NCBI GenBank assembly: GCA_022701365.1
Contig: JAKUHH010000026.1
Location: 240,268-304,267, forward strand
Direction of reading: 5' to 3'
Source of the DNA: Mycocentrospora acerina
Lineage: Eukaryota; Ascomycota; Dothideomycetes; Pleosporales
DNA length: 64,000 nt
In this document: piece by piece, positions 46,588 to 57,268 of the stretch
How positions within the stretch are numbered: position 1 is the first letter of the stretch
Layout of the letters: each line of letters begins with the position of its first letter
Notes under the pieces: generated by a model
Told to the model about the DNA's origin: nothing
What the model saw: only the letters and a program-made list of their open reading frames with translations
Databases searched by the model: none
Made by a program: the position numbers and the translations under genes

Positions 46588-47001
46588 TCTCGACTTATCA
46601 GATCAGAGACAGGATTAGGGTGCGGGTCGAGAATCAGGGTTCAGTCCGGAGGAATCGGATGTGGGCAGGCTCTAGGCGGGGCGTCGGAAACGGAGCCGTA
46701 AGGACCTTGGGTCCTTACTACAGATTGGTACATACGGTCATGGAAGACATGAAAGCACGATGTTCGCAAAGGACAATTATGAGCAGACTGAAAGGTTGAG
46801 GTTCTACAGTGCCTAGAGCGTGGTATCAGTATGACGCTAGGCCCAATAAGGGCAATGCGGTTGGTGCTATGTCCGGATAGCGACGGCGCTGCGAGCAGCT
46901 TTCCGTTGCGACTACGACTTTTGTTATATATCTAGCCAGGCTGAAGTTGCTTGTGTACGGTTAGATCTTCACTCAGACGTGCATGCCACACTGTCGCAAC
47001 C
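46588..47001. other. Intergenic, divergent promoters
   Basis: Shared upstream region of the F-box-like gene and the sulfite pump gene. TATATA at 46925-46930 lies about 75 bases before the pump ATG. No gene seen. Confidence 0.5.
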
Positions 47002-48397
47002 ATGGATGACTGGGAGTTGGACCAAATCGCCTCCGATAACCCTGCCATGACAGCGCCTGCCGCCCAACGAGCTCCAATCAAACGGCAAAGATCCCACCAT
47101 CAAAGAGAGCCATCTAAAGTCCAGTCCGAAAATGTCGATAACACGGGAAAGCCGTTGAACCTGACAAAATATGATGTATGTCATTGGTACAGAGACAAAC
47201 AATTCGGCATAATAGTAACGACGGCTTCAGGTTGGATGGCGTAGGATAGTCCGAAACTTCTCTCCTTCCTGGTTCTCCGTCACCATGGGTACCGGAGTCG
47301 TTTCACTACTTCTCGTCGCTATACCCTTCAAAGCAGATTGGCTATACTGGCTGGCGGTAGTGTTCTTCGTATTTAACACCGTCCTATTCTCATGTGCCTT
47401 TGGCATCTCTATTCTACGTTATACACTATACCCGGAAATCTGGAAAGTCATGATTGCTGACAGTGTGAACTCACTCTTCCTTGGGACTATTCCAATGGGA
47501 TTTGCTACACTCATCTCAGCCTGGTGTTCTTTATGTATTCCTTACTTTGGTCCTTGGGCAGTTACGTTTATTTGGGTTTGCTGGATCATCGATTCTGTGG
47601 TAGCTGTGGTAGTAACGATTTCTTTGACGGTCATGTTGATTTCGGCGTCTCATCGACAAGCGCTCGACCGTATCACTGCCGCTCAATTGCTACCCATCGC
47701 TGCTTCCATTGTTGCTGCTAGTACAGGTGCTAGAGTTGCCGAACACCTACCCGACTCGGAGAACGCTCTTGGGACAATTCTTGCTTCATATATCATGTGG
47801 GGAATGTCGACGCCTCTAGCAATGACAGTACTTGTCATGTACTACACCCGCCTGGCCCTTCACAAACTGCCACCACGAGAGATAGTTGTTTCTTCGTTCC
47901 TACCACTTGGGCCCCTAGGAATGGGAGGATACGCCATTACATATCTCGGATCCGTGAGCCGTCGAGTTTTTCCACAAACCAGGTTCTTCGCTGATCTTCC
48001 TGTCGCTGGTGACATCTTCTTCGTTCTTGGAGTCTTTATAGCTTTGATCATGTGGGCTTTCGGTCTTACATGGCTTTGCTTTGCACTTGCATCCATCTAC
48101 AAATCTCGACCATTCCCCTTCAACATGGGCTGGTGGGGCTTTACCTTTCCTCTTGGGGTTATGGCACTCAGCACAATAGAATTGGGAACCATTTTCCATA
48201 ATATGTTCTTCAAAGTCCTTGGAACGATATTTGCAGTTGCTGTGATGCTATTGTGGTGTGTAGTAGCCGCTGGTACAATGAGAGGGGCTTGGAATGGAAG
48301 GCTTTTCAATGCACCCTGTTTAAAAAACCTGCCCAAGAAAGAGGGAGACGCGACAAGAGATGAGTTGGAGCGAGAAAAGGGATTGATGAAGAATTAG
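47002..48397 (+). CDS. SSU1: Sulfite efflux pump (Ssu1-like, TDT family)
   Basis: Two exons: 47002-47175 and 47231-48397; 55-nt intron, phase 0; 446 residues. Splicing yields KYD-VGWRRIVRNFSPSWFSVTMGTGVVSLLL, the expected Ssu1 entry. Seen: about ten hydrophobic segments spread over residues 70-425, TMGTG near the first helix, HLP, YIMWGMSTPLAMTVLVMYYTRL, PLGPLGMGGYA, and NMGWWGFTFPLGV, all typical of the Mae1/TehA/SLAC1 transporter fold. Hydrophilic N-terminus of ~55 residues and short charged C-terminus. Fungal Ssu1 exports sulfite across the plasma membrane for detoxification; in keratin-degrading fungi secreted sulfite also breaks disulfides. Regulation is not visible here. Confidence 0.9.
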
Positions 48398-48454
48398 AAG
48401 TGTGTGTTTAAATGTGCTTGTAACAATAATGGTATCTGTATCTATTTACGAGGT

Positions 48455-49018
48455 CTAGATTGAACCCAACCGATGCGTATGTCTGGGGGAATTCAGCGTA
48501 CTTTGTGCCCAAGATAAACAGGTTTTTGGCATATTAAGGTCAATCGTGGTTACCGTTGTAGAAAATGATTTGTTTCCATGCATATGGATAGTTTCTAAGG
48601 TCAAAAAAAGGCCTCCACTCAACCATTGATATCCAAATATCCACCGGTAACTATTGCTATCAGTGCTAGACCTCGACCGATGACGGAAAGGCATTATCCC
48701 ACATCTACGTTTACTTCCATTTGCATGCTCCAAGAAGTTCAAAACGTAGTTTTGTAGCTGAATACTCATCCACAAATGATTCTGTGGAACTTTAAAGCAT
48801 TTCATTTGTGTCCAAGTAGCTGCGCTGCTTATCAAAATCATGCGTGAGCTTCGAGACTTAGCTGCACATAGGTACCCATATTCCCCAAAGCTGATTCCGA
48901 TTTTGGTTGGATTTGTTGAGTCGTATACTTGGACTGTTTTATATTCGAATGGTACAGCTACAGAATAGCATGATATTTTGGGTATTGTTGCCTGCTCGCG
49001 GAAGATTGACGAGAACAT
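48455..49018 (-). CDS. Unrecognised 187-residue ORF
   Basis: An open frame from ATG at 49018 to a stop at 48455, between two real genes. No domain, signal peptide or convincing membrane helix is visible. It is moderately rich in Ser, Trp and Tyr. The length is more than most chance ORFs here, but there is no other support, so it may be non-coding. It could also be a decayed fragment. Confidence 0.25.
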   Translation of the reverse strand: MFSSIFREQATIPKISCYSVAVPFEYKTVQVYDSTNPTKIGISFGEYGYLCAAKSRSSRMILISSAATWTQMKCFKVPQNHLWMSIQLQNYVLNFLEHANGSKRRCGIMPFRHRSRSSTDSNSYRWIFGYQWLSGGLFLTLETIHMHGNKSFSTTVTTIDLNMPKTCLSWAQSTLNSPRHTHRLGSI

Positions 49019-49186
49019 GATCAATAAATGAGAATGCCCACTGGCTACGGTGGACTCACAACTTTACGTGTTATACTGAGAACCTCACAATAATCTGTAT
49101 TGAACCCATCAACGGAACGAAAGAAGGATTATGGTTAGATACATCTGAGACCGCATGCATCGCAACCGAAATCTACAACTACGAAT

Positions 49187-51387
49187 CTACATGTATAATC
49201 TATTCTTGTTCAAGCTCCCTACCATTCCTTCGTCTGCTTTCGCTAGTACGATCACGCCCACCGGGTCGTTCGGGCACACATCTCCAATCTTGATAGGAAG
49301 ATCGTGTAGCAATGCTGCTCGGTCTAAGCCATCCAGAGTCGTTCCACCTGTTGGCGTAGGGACATAGGGGTTCAGCATTGTCAGTGAAGATGCGTAGCCG
49401 ATGATGTCTGGGGCAATTGTTTTGTACTTAATGACCAGGCCGGCATATCCTATGACTAGCAGAAAGCTGGAGCAGGCAAGGAGCACACTAAACCATTTCC
49501 AGTTGGTTTGATACGTTGATACGGACATCTCTAATTTCGCAGGTGTAGTAATACTGGACGAGGAAAATTCCTCTTCTGGTCGAAGGTTGTTACGGCGGCT
49601 GGACTGCAAGTTAATGTCGATAGCGGAGTATGCGTAGGATAATGTGAAGTAAGAATTCCAAAGTACCGTCAAGTTCCCGGCAAAATATTCTGCAGTCTGA
49701 TTCCAGAGCGCAACCCTTTCATCAGTGGGCTGGATATATTTGTTCGAATCCGCCATCCACCTTTCCATGATTGTGGAGGTATAGCCGTTACCGTCGATGT
49801 TTTCAGACGTGGGCATAGTCAACATCAAGTTGCGCAAGGCGTTGGATCGTATGGTTTCATCCACTTCTAAAGTGTAGTCGTCCCCAATTAGATTCAATTT
49901 GCGCACTCTCTTAGTATAGCATGGATCTGCGTTGCTTTTGCATAGAACTTCGGCCTGCAAATGTTCGAAAGTGACCTCGCAGTGTGCCACTGACACCATG
50001 TGATCGGTAAAGTTACTCAATTCTTCCGTAGTTGGGGGAGCTAGAGATTTACTGATGATCGAGCACGGGTAGGATGGGCATCCCAGTACGGGATCCGCAA
50101 ATTGAAGCTTCCAGGTCACATTGGTATCGCCAAAACCACTCTCGACCAAGCCCATGCGCTCATTGCTGGAACAAGTGATGTCGAACTGTCTGGCCGAGAT
50201 ATTGTAAGCCTTCGACGCATCACCTACCCCATAATAGAAACTTTGATCGAAACTACTGACGTCGGAACTGACAGTGTTGTCGACAGGAATACCTACCAAC
50301 GAGCTCCAGGAAGGGAGGGGTATTTCAATGGGGTCGTAATAACTTTGAACAAGTTTCCATTCCCCAGTAGAATTGGCCTCGACAGACCGATATGTAGGAA
50401 GTTTGACGTTGGCCCAGGGATCCACCGTGCTCGTGTGATAAGTTGAGCTCATGACTATGGATGCTAGAAAGAGGGTTCCGTAAGAAGTTCGATCCGAATT
50501 TGAGTAGTCGGCATTTGCTAGATCGGAATTCTTGACAACAGAGGGATTAAAGTATCGAAAAGTGGCATCGGAATTTTCGTAACGATCAAAACTGCGGCGT
50601 TTCAAGACTCGAAGTGCAGCCTGGCCACCAAACGGCGATGGAAACCATGCGAGAACCGTCAGAAAGCTAAGAAGTGACCATGAACGAAGACACATTAGGA
50701 GTTCGACCGCACAAGCAAATGACTGGGCACCGATCAAGTTTTCGAGACGGCCGAGTGTTGTCCCCCGCTCAGCAAGGTAGAGACCCAATGAATGGAAAAA
50801 ACGGCCCATCAGGGCGGCAAACATGACTGGAAAGACACTGGGACAATACTTGAGTATTTCCAGTAGTCGGTTGCCGTTGGCTGTGAAAGTTCTGTTGTCG
50901 TACTGAGCAGCCATAACGGCAAAAACTGCTTCTTGTCAGTTACCTGTGCCTCAAATTTTACCCAAAATCTCATGCTATTTCATAGACTTTTAATTGAAGT
51001 ACTCAGGTTGAGCAGTCTACCAGTAGATGGCTGACATTGTACAGACAGAGAACAGCATGAGCGCAGGTAAACTTTCGGACAAGACATACCTATGAAAGCG
51101 ACAGGTGCGGACGCCAACAAAACGTCAAACACCAACACTGTTGTCCTCCAGGGTGTGAGTGTGGCGACATAAACCCTCTGCGAGAATGGCCATTCGGGAG
51201 GTGGCTCGCTGGGCTGGTACCGCCGCTGATGGTACTGAGCCGTGGAATGGGCATCTGTCGGCAAGGCGTCTACTGAGTAGGTATACTGTGGTGTCTTTTC
51301 ATCTTTCTTTGTCGTCATTTCAATAATCTCCACATCCGGAGGACCAATGTCCTGGGCTTTGGAGTCGTGAAGAGGCTGGTACCCCAT
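49187..51387 (-). CDS. Large multi-pass membrane protein, 'SPxGGQAALR' ascomycete family
   Basis: Two exons: 51090-51387 and 49187-50925; 164-nt intron (GTATGT, CTGAC branch, AGCAG); 678 residues. The ATG at 51387 has context GCCGCCATGG, preferred to one 13 codons upstream. Seen: a hydrophilic N-terminus, a helix near RTTVLVFDVLLASAPVAFI running across the splice site to VFAVMAAQYDN, then KYCPSVFPVMFAALMGRFFHSLGLYLAERGTTLGRLENLIGAQS, a helix near LLSFLTVLAWFPSPFGGQAALRVL, a ~370-residue region with many N-x-S/T sites and cysteines (probably extracytoplasmic), a final helix WFSVLLACSSFLLVIGYAGLVI, and a cytosolic tail. I recognise this as an expanded, uncharacterised family in filamentous ascomycetes; no function known. 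Confidence 0.8.
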
Positions 51388-52129
51388 GGCGGCAAGTGGA
51401 GCGCAATTAGAGCACTGTATCACCAAAGAATTGTATCAGAGAAAACACAGAATTGTCCGAATAGTCAATGGCCTCTACATAGATTCCCATCGAAGAAACG
51501 AAGGGCTAGCATATATTATGAATGCGGCCTATCTCAGCCAGCCACCAGATACACTAGTTCCCGGGTTGTCCATATCTATTCAGCTGAACGCACGCCCGCA
51601 TGCCCGCCCGCGCGGCTACTTAGCTGCCCGTGGAAAAGCCACTGCATACAAGCAATATGAAAGGTGCAAGGCTGTATGCAGCCTCGCGTGTTCCGAACAT
51701 GTATGTATGTATAAGCATGCATGGCAGGCATACTGTAGGCAAAAGCGGGTTTTTGGGCTGGCTGAGAAACATCTCGCGTGCATTGTCTGAAAGTCCAGTC
51801 AAGATTGGCATCGGCACTCGCGACGAGTGGCGACCGAGCGACGGAAATCCGCTCTTAGTGAAGGCTTGAGTCGAGCATTGATGAGCTGTTCTAGCCCAAA
51901 GATGGTGTTTGGGGGGACTAGGAGAAGCGAGAGGACTTGGCGCTGTCGACAGCCTCGGAACAAACAAATACAGTCTGCACAAGCGCATCGCAATCGCGAA
52001 TCCGATGGCGCCGCGTTCTCGCGGATGACTTGATGGCATTGCATAGCGAGACAAATGGGTTGAAAATGCTGCTGACACACTGCGTTATACATCCGCCACA
52101 CAATTTGAGTAAATGACAATACTTGGGTA
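51388..52129. other. Intergenic
   Basis: Upstream of the membrane-protein gene and downstream of the Thg1-like gene. Short ORFs on both strands at 51.6-52.1 kb lack recognisable content. Confidence 0.5.
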
Positions 52130-53035
52130 TCAGGTCCAATATTTCCCAGATACTAGCTTCAAATTCTCATCGGAAAAGACTCTCACCCCCCTCTCCTCAA
52201 CCCTCGTCCGAGTTCTAAACGTCTTCTCCGTCTGCCCCGTTTTCAAATTAAAACCCTCGTGATCGTACCGTTCTCGCTTCAATAAGCAACCTTCTACCGC
52301 CCACCTCGGAACCGCGTCCTCAAACCTAACCCCCTTTTCCTTTTCCATCATCTCCATCAGCTCCCCCGTCTTCTTCCCATGCATCTCCTTTGTCGAGTAC
52401 ATGGTCCTTGCAAACGCCCCCACCGCATTCCTCACCGCATCATTACGACACCTCCAGAGCAGACAGTTTAACGCCTCTTCCACCGACGGCACCGCGAAGA
52501 ACCGCGCGTCGAAATATGCCGTTCCGAGTTTCGCGTACGCTGAGTCCTTGACTATAGGCTCCGGGCTGGCGCTCAGGTAAGCCGTCAGATGAATATTGAA
52601 CTGGACTGAGCAATAGCTGGCGGACAGACTGCAAAGTTTTTGTACCCTCTCGTTGAAGCTCTGCACGCCTGAGGGAAATACCAGCGTGATCTCGTCAGAC
52701 TGTGTGTATGCAACTGTGGCCTGAGGGAAGAAGTTGAGCAGGTCGGTGCATGTAGAGATCATGGCGTCGTGGATGCGCTGGTCAAAGGGCCGGCAGAAGT
52801 GACTTGTGAAGCCTGAGAAGCCGTGGCCATCTAGACGGAGAAGGACAGGTGAGTTGAGAGGGAGTGTGGTGTCGAAAGAAGCTTCGTACTGCTTCATGCG
52901 CTCTGCTAATGGAAGTTGTCCATTATTTGGGTGCTGTATGGCGTGTGGCTCCATAGTCTGGGCTGGCTGGGGCATGGAGCGGTTAGAATTAAAATGCAAC
53001 TGATGAAGTTTGTGGTACATGCAAGGCAAGCGCAT
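52130..53035 (-). CDS. Thg1-like protein (TLP-type 3'-5' RNA polymerase)
   Basis: Intronless, 301 residues from the ATG at 53035; in-frame ATGs at residues 6, 21 and 28 are alternatives, and the first ~40 residues are outside the conserved domain. Seen: LLRLDGHGFSGFTSHFCRPFDQR with metal-binding Asp69, and VAYTQSDEITLVF with Asp114-Glu115, the three catalytic acids of the Thg1 palm fold. Downstream it reads CLLWRCRNDAVRNAV where true Thg1 proteins carry HINNLYN, so it groups with Thg1-like proteins. Canonical Thg1 adds the extra 5' G to tRNA-His; TLPs extend truncated tRNAs or RNAs at the 5' end with templating. The N-terminal RLPCMYHKLHQLHFNSNRS is basic and acid-free, possibly a mitochondrial presequence. 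Substrate unknown. Confidence 0.85.
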   Translation of the reverse strand: MRLPCMYHKLHQLHFNSNRSMPQPAQTMEPHAIQHPNNGQLPLAERMKQYEASFDTTLPLNSPVLLRLDGHGFSGFTSHFCRPFDQRIHDAMISTCTDLLNFFPQATVAYTQSDEITLVFPSGVQSFNERVQKLCSLSASYCSVQFNIHLTAYLSASPEPIVKDSAYAKLGTAYFDARFFAVPSVEEALNCLLWRCRNDAVRNAVGAFARTMYSTKEMHGKKTGELMEMMEKEKGVRFEDAVPRWAVEGCLLKRERYDHEGFNLKTGQTEKTFRTRTRVEERGVRVFSDENLKLVSGKYWT

Positions 53036-53465
53036 TCTTGTTAAATGACTGTCAGTAATACTAGCGTTCTGTCTCGTCGCTGAGAATTGACTGACTCATC
53101 GACTCCACGTCATGCGTTCAAAGTTGAGTTGTTCAATATTTGTGAAGAAGTCATTTCAACACTTTCTTACGATAGTTCAATCTGGTCTTGTCATGCACAG
53201 CAAGAGTCTTGAGCCTCATAATGAGCTTGCTGTCAGGAATGGCACGACCAGCGTAAATAACATTACTCCTTATCATCCTCCATTCAATCCTAATCATCGT
53301 TGATGAAATCGTCAAGCCAACATGCATCGAAAATCGAAAATATCAACTTGTAATAAACCAAATGCAATACATCGTCCAAGGGTATCGAGCGCCAAAAGAA
53401 AAATTCCTCAACTGCCTTTATATCACATCCACAATTTCCCAACACCACTCCTACCGGCAACAGCG
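53036..53465. other. Intergenic
   Basis: Upstream of the Thg1-like gene and 3' flank of the BTB gene. No gene seen. Confidence 0.55.
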
Positions 53466-54950
53466 TCACTCCTCCCAGGGAAAGTCCTGCTCATCAACCC
53501 TGGTACAAGTCAAATACGGCAATCCGCCTTCCCTAAGATCCAACTCCAGGAAATTACGCATTAGCGGCTTAACAGCATCCTTTGCTTTGTTCTTAATCTC
53601 TTCAATCCTCCTTTCGAATCTCTTCAAATTTTCACGGTTGTAATGATCTTGCGAGAGCCGTAGGAACCGTTTGCACTCATCATGGTTCAGATATGATGAG
53701 CCACCTTGACCGAGAAGACGAAATACACGCCCTGTGTTGAATACTGGCGGAGGGGGGGGAGCTGGCTCGTGTCCAACACGAGAAGGCACACGGGGTGACT
53801 TAAGAATGGGCGCAGGCGGTGGTGTCGTGTTCTCAGCAAGCCATTGCCGAAACAAGGAGACAGCAAGCCAGTCCAGCCAGTTACTCGACGGACTGACTCG
53901 TTCACCACGACTGGTTGTGGTACTCAAACGGAACAGCTTCACCTCAATCTTCGCCTTCAGCTCGTCAAGCTCATCAACTTTATCCTCTATCAGCTCAATA
54001 ACAGGCTCTGCAATCTGCCCACGCAACTGATTCAGTCCCGAGGGCCACTGCCCGACAACGTGGACCATGGCTTCTGCAAATATAACCTTGCTCCGCGCCA
54101 TGTAGCCGAGTTTGAGATAGCTGGGCGGGTATTTGGCGATTTGTTTCCAAAGACGGCCCTGGAAGCGCAGCAAATGGTGATCTACCCGCGGACCAATAAC
54201 CCCGACAGCGTCGTACATGTCGGCGAGCTGAAGAAGCGATTTACACTCGACATATGCATTTGCGATGTTCACGACATCGAGGGTAGGTGGGTGGTTGTAG
54301 AAAATGCGGAAGAGGTTGTCGTAGTCGCGGAAAGTATCGTCATCGGGGTCGATTTGCGCAATCGTCGCGGGAACGTGTATGGTGGAGAAGTTGGCCATAC
54401 TGCGGAAGAAGCCTGCCTGTGGGGCTACTGGCTTGTTGCGTGCGGGAGGCGGTTGCAAAGGAGATGCGACGTCGTCGCCAAATATAGAGGGCTGGGCCTT
54501 CTTCTGGACCAGCATGGGCACGTCTTGGTCACCATTGCCCCAGTCCAGCTCGTATCTCCACTTCTTCTTGTCGTGCCGCGCATCAGACGGCATTCTCGCG
54601 AGCGCCGTCGCGTTTAGGTTTGGAGCAGCATCACTGCTGTCGCCTGCGCTGGCCCACTCGTCGCTCGTGCCCGCCTCGAAGAAGCCGGAACATTGGGTCA
54701 GAATGAGCTTGTGCAGCAGATAGCGCTGCTCTTTGCGGCCGTTGCTGATGACAATCTCAACATCACCGGTGTGTGTGAAGATGGGGAACTCATTCTGCGG
54801 CTGAATGGTCGTGCCCCCAAAATGCGATCGATGGGGGCGGTGTCTACGGACAGTCGAGGTGCGTGACGACGACTGCGACCCTGCGACTGACGGCGGGCGG
54901 CGGATGGCTAGCGAGCGTTCGGCGCCCTGCGAGTCTGGGTAGGAAACCAT
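53466..54950 (-). CDS. BTB/POZ domain protein
   Basis: At least 494 residues from the first ATG of the open frame (54950, MVSYPDSQ). The open frame continues upstream from there as NTKPKARKQQQPSQQPPRK to a stop near 55060, so an additional 5' exon joined at an AG in that stretch is possible. Seen: basic Ser-rich N-terminus, then a BTB core: FTHTGDVEIVISNGRKEQRYLLHKLILTQCSGFFEA, interrupted by a long disordered insert (about residues 100-185), resuming at FRDYDNLFRIFYNHPPTLDVVNIANAYVECKSLLQLADMYDAV. A helical C-terminal half with Pro-rich linker and NHDECKRFLRLSQDHYN follows. BTB domains mediate dimerisation or link to Cul3 ligases; the role here is unknown. Confidence 0.78.
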   Translation of the reverse strand: MVSYPDSQGAERSLAIRRPPSVAGSQSSSRTSTVRRHRPHRSHFGGTTIQPQNEFPIFTHTGDVEIVISNGRKEQRYLLHKLILTQCSGFFEAGTSDEWASAGDSSDAAPNLNATALARMPSDARHDKKKWRYELDWGNGDQDVPMLVQKKAQPSIFGDDVASPLQPPPARNKPVAPQAGFFRSMANFSTIHVPATIAQIDPDDDTFRDYDNLFRIFYNHPPTLDVVNIANAYVECKSLLQLADMYDAVGVIGPRVDHHLLRFQGRLWKQIAKYPPSYLKLGYMARSKVIFAEAMVHVVGQWPSGLNQLRGQIAEPVIELIEDKVDELDELKAKIEVKLFRLSTTTSRGERVSPSSNWLDWLAVSLFRQWLAENTTPPPAPILKSPRVPSRVGHEPAPPPPPVFNTGRVFRLLGQGGSSYLNHDECKRFLRLSQDHYNRENLKRFERRIEEIKNKAKDAVKPLMRNFLELDLREGGLPYLTCTRVDEQDFPWEE

Positions 54951-55729
54951 GCGCCGCAACTTTGGAGGCTGTGGATCGTCTTTGCGAGGTGGTTGTTGTG
55001 ACGGTTGTTGCTGTTTACGTGCCTTGGGCTTGGTGTTGACGATGTCACCGTTGCCAATTTAGCGGGCAGAGGGCGGATGGCTGGGAAGAGAGGGGTTTGT
55101 TGAACCCCAACGGCGGGGAGGGGAGCGCGCAAAACACGGCGTGGGCGCGCGTTTTGCAGTTGGTCGCACTGAGTGATGCAGCGCAAGTGTAGGTGGTCGG
55201 GATGTCGTAGTGAGGTTGGCCCACTTGTTTCAAGACCCCACCTCCGCTACGATGGCGCGATAGGGTGGACCAGTCTTGGAGCGAGCGCAGCCGACGTCTG
55301 GCCAAGTCGCAGATGGTGAGCGAGGGGCGTCACAAGAGGGTTGCAGCAGCAGCAGAGAACAGCCTGTGTGTGTGGCGAGTGCTTGCTCACATGGGCCGCA
55401 GCTGGCCCCATGCGACTCGAGATGGCAGTTCCTGTACAAGAGGATGGCTGTGCACCAATCGCCGCTGCTAGCCGGGCCAAGATCAACCGCGGGCTGGGAT
55501 GGTGGGAAACACAATTGGCGGGAGACGCAGGGGAACGGCTTGGTGTTGATAACTGTGGGCCATTAGGCGATCCCGCTGCTGTTCCTCAGCTGGACAGGGA
55601 ACGGCCAGCCCGACTCTGACGTCCAACCGTGCGGTGAGGTAACTAATCTACAATGACGCAGGGTCGAAAATATGATACATGAGCGAAATCCAAGTCTGTT
55701 TTCAACGCCCTCCAGTCGCATGCCTAACG
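54951..55729. other. Intergenic, upstream of BTB gene
   Basis: Promoter and 5' UTR (perhaps a first exon) of the BTB gene and 3' flank of the seryl-tRNA synthetase gene. GC-rich, with overlapping chance ORFs on both strands at 55.2-55.6 kb. Confidence 0.5.
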
Positions 55730-57268
55730 CTATACTTTTTGAATCTTCGCTTGACCTCCCATGAATGGTCGCAACACCTCTGGGATCGTGACATAAGAGT
55801 CATGCTCGTTCCAGTGATTCTCCAAGATCGCTGCCAGTACTCTGGGCACAGCGAGCGCGGTGCCATTAACCGTGTATGGGAACTCCAACTTGCGCCCGTC
55901 AAGACGTACGCGTGTATGCAATCGCCGACTCTGGTAGTCTGTGCACATGGACGTCGATGTCACTTCACCCCATCCTTCGTCCTTTTCTTGTCGAGACGGG
56001 AAGAAGGCTTCAATGTCACGTTTCCTTGTAGCGCTTGCACCAAGATCCGTTGTGGGCATTTCTAAGATGCGGCAATGAAGACCAAGACTCTCAAGAATCT
56101 CCTTCTGTATCAACAGCATTTCTGTAAAGACAGCCTCGGAGCTGGAGGCCTCTGCGGAGCTAAAGTGGTCTTCTTCAACACTGTCTGGTAGTGTCCATGC
56201 AAACATCTCGACCTTTGTGAATTCGTGTACTCGATATAGGCCCTTGGTATCAGCACCTCGAGCGCCGGCTTCAGCCCGGTAGCATCTGCTCACACCAACC
56301 GTTTTGAGTGGTAACTGTGTATCCTCCAATGTCTGATTCGCCTTCATGCCCGCTAGGGGAATCTCTGCCGTACCAGCCAGAGCCAACTGAGGCTTTGCCT
56401 TGTCCTTCTCCGACTGTTCAATAGCGTAAATCTGCTGCTCGCCATTCTGGTCCCTTGGCTGGAATCCACACGCAGATGCGACGTGTGAGTATACCAGCGA
56501 AGGAGGTGCTACTGCAAGCCATCCTCTTTTTCTGGTGACGCTCAATGCGTATTGTACGAGAGCCTGCTCTAGCATCGCGCCATCGCCTACGAGAAAATAC
56601 CACCCCCAGCCTGATGTTTGCGCCGAACCCGAAAAGTCCAGTATGCCTAGTTCCTGGCCAATATCGACGTGTGACTTCCAGACTCGACTCGATCTAGTAA
56701 ACTTGGCCTCGGGACGCCCGTTGATATACTCGACAACTTCTGGCTCAGTACCGACCGGCGTATGCGTGCTGCTCAAATTTGGCAGTTCCTGTGCCAGACC
56801 CTCGATTTCTTCTTGGAGTTGTGTTTCTTTTGCCTCGATAGCACTCAGCTCTGCCTTCAATTCTTTCGCCTCGCTGATCAAAGACCCCTTGCTCTGCGGT
56901 GCTGGCATGTATCCATCCGATTCTTTCATGCGCGCTGCAGCTTTGGCCAATCTCCCACGAATCTGATTGTTTCGCTCGCGCAGTCCACGAGCACTTTGCT
57001 GAAGCGCCAGCCATTCCTCGTGAAGCTCAATTATCTTCCATGGCGATTTACTATGCGCTGCATAATTTCGATCAATACAATTCTGCTCATACAGCCCTGG
57101 ACTCCGTCGAATGTGCTTAATGTCAATCGATGGCTTGGGCGCAAATGCGGGCCTTGTGTACGTGCGGGGTGATGAACAGCATGTCCGGAGATAATTTGGT
57201 CTGTACCTAAGCAATTGTGTCGGACGATTTGGGCAGTCTGCAAGAGACCTTTGTATAGCTCTCATCAT
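55730..57268 (-). CDS. Seryl-tRNA synthetase, mitochondrial
   Basis: Intronless, 512 residues; two adjacent ATGs at the start (57268, 57265). It charges tRNA-Ser with serine by a class II mechanism. Seen: a ~45-residue Arg/Ser/Thr/Pro-rich, acid-poor presequence pointing to mitochondria, an N-terminal helical arm (residues about 75-185, LQQSARGLRERNNQIRGRL, ELKAELSAIEAKETQLQEEI) that grips the long variable arm, then the class II core: motif 1 region WYFLVGDGAMLEQALVQYAL, TAEIPLAGM (TxE serine-binding loop), motif 2 GVSRCYRAEAGARGADTKGLYRVHEFTKVEMF, and motif 3 NGTALAVPRVLAAILENHW. Matches the organellar Dia4/SARS2 type; the cytosolic enzyme is elsewhere. Confidence 0.93.
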   Translation of the reverse strand: MMRAIQRSLADCPNRPTQLLRYRPNYLRTCCSSPRTYTRPAFAPKPSIDIKHIRRSPGLYEQNCIDRNYAAHSKSPWKIIELHEEWLALQQSARGLRERNNQIRGRLAKAAARMKESDGYMPAPQSKGSLISEAKELKAELSAIEAKETQLQEEIEGLAQELPNLSSTHTPVGTEPEVVEYINGRPEAKFTRSSRVWKSHVDIGQELGILDFSGSAQTSGWGWYFLVGDGAMLEQALVQYALSVTRKRGWLAVAPPSLVYSHVASACGFQPRDQNGEQQIYAIEQSEKDKAKPQLALAGTAEIPLAGMKANQTLEDTQLPLKTVGVSRCYRAEAGARGADTKGLYRVHEFTKVEMFAWTLPDSVEEDHFSSAEASSSEAVFTEMLLIQKEILESLGLHCRILEMPTTDLGASATRKRDIEAFFPSRQEKDEGWGEVTSTSMCTDYQSRRLHTRVRLDGRKLEFPYTVNGTALAVPRVLAAILENHWNEHDSYVTIPEVLRPFMGGQAKIQKV

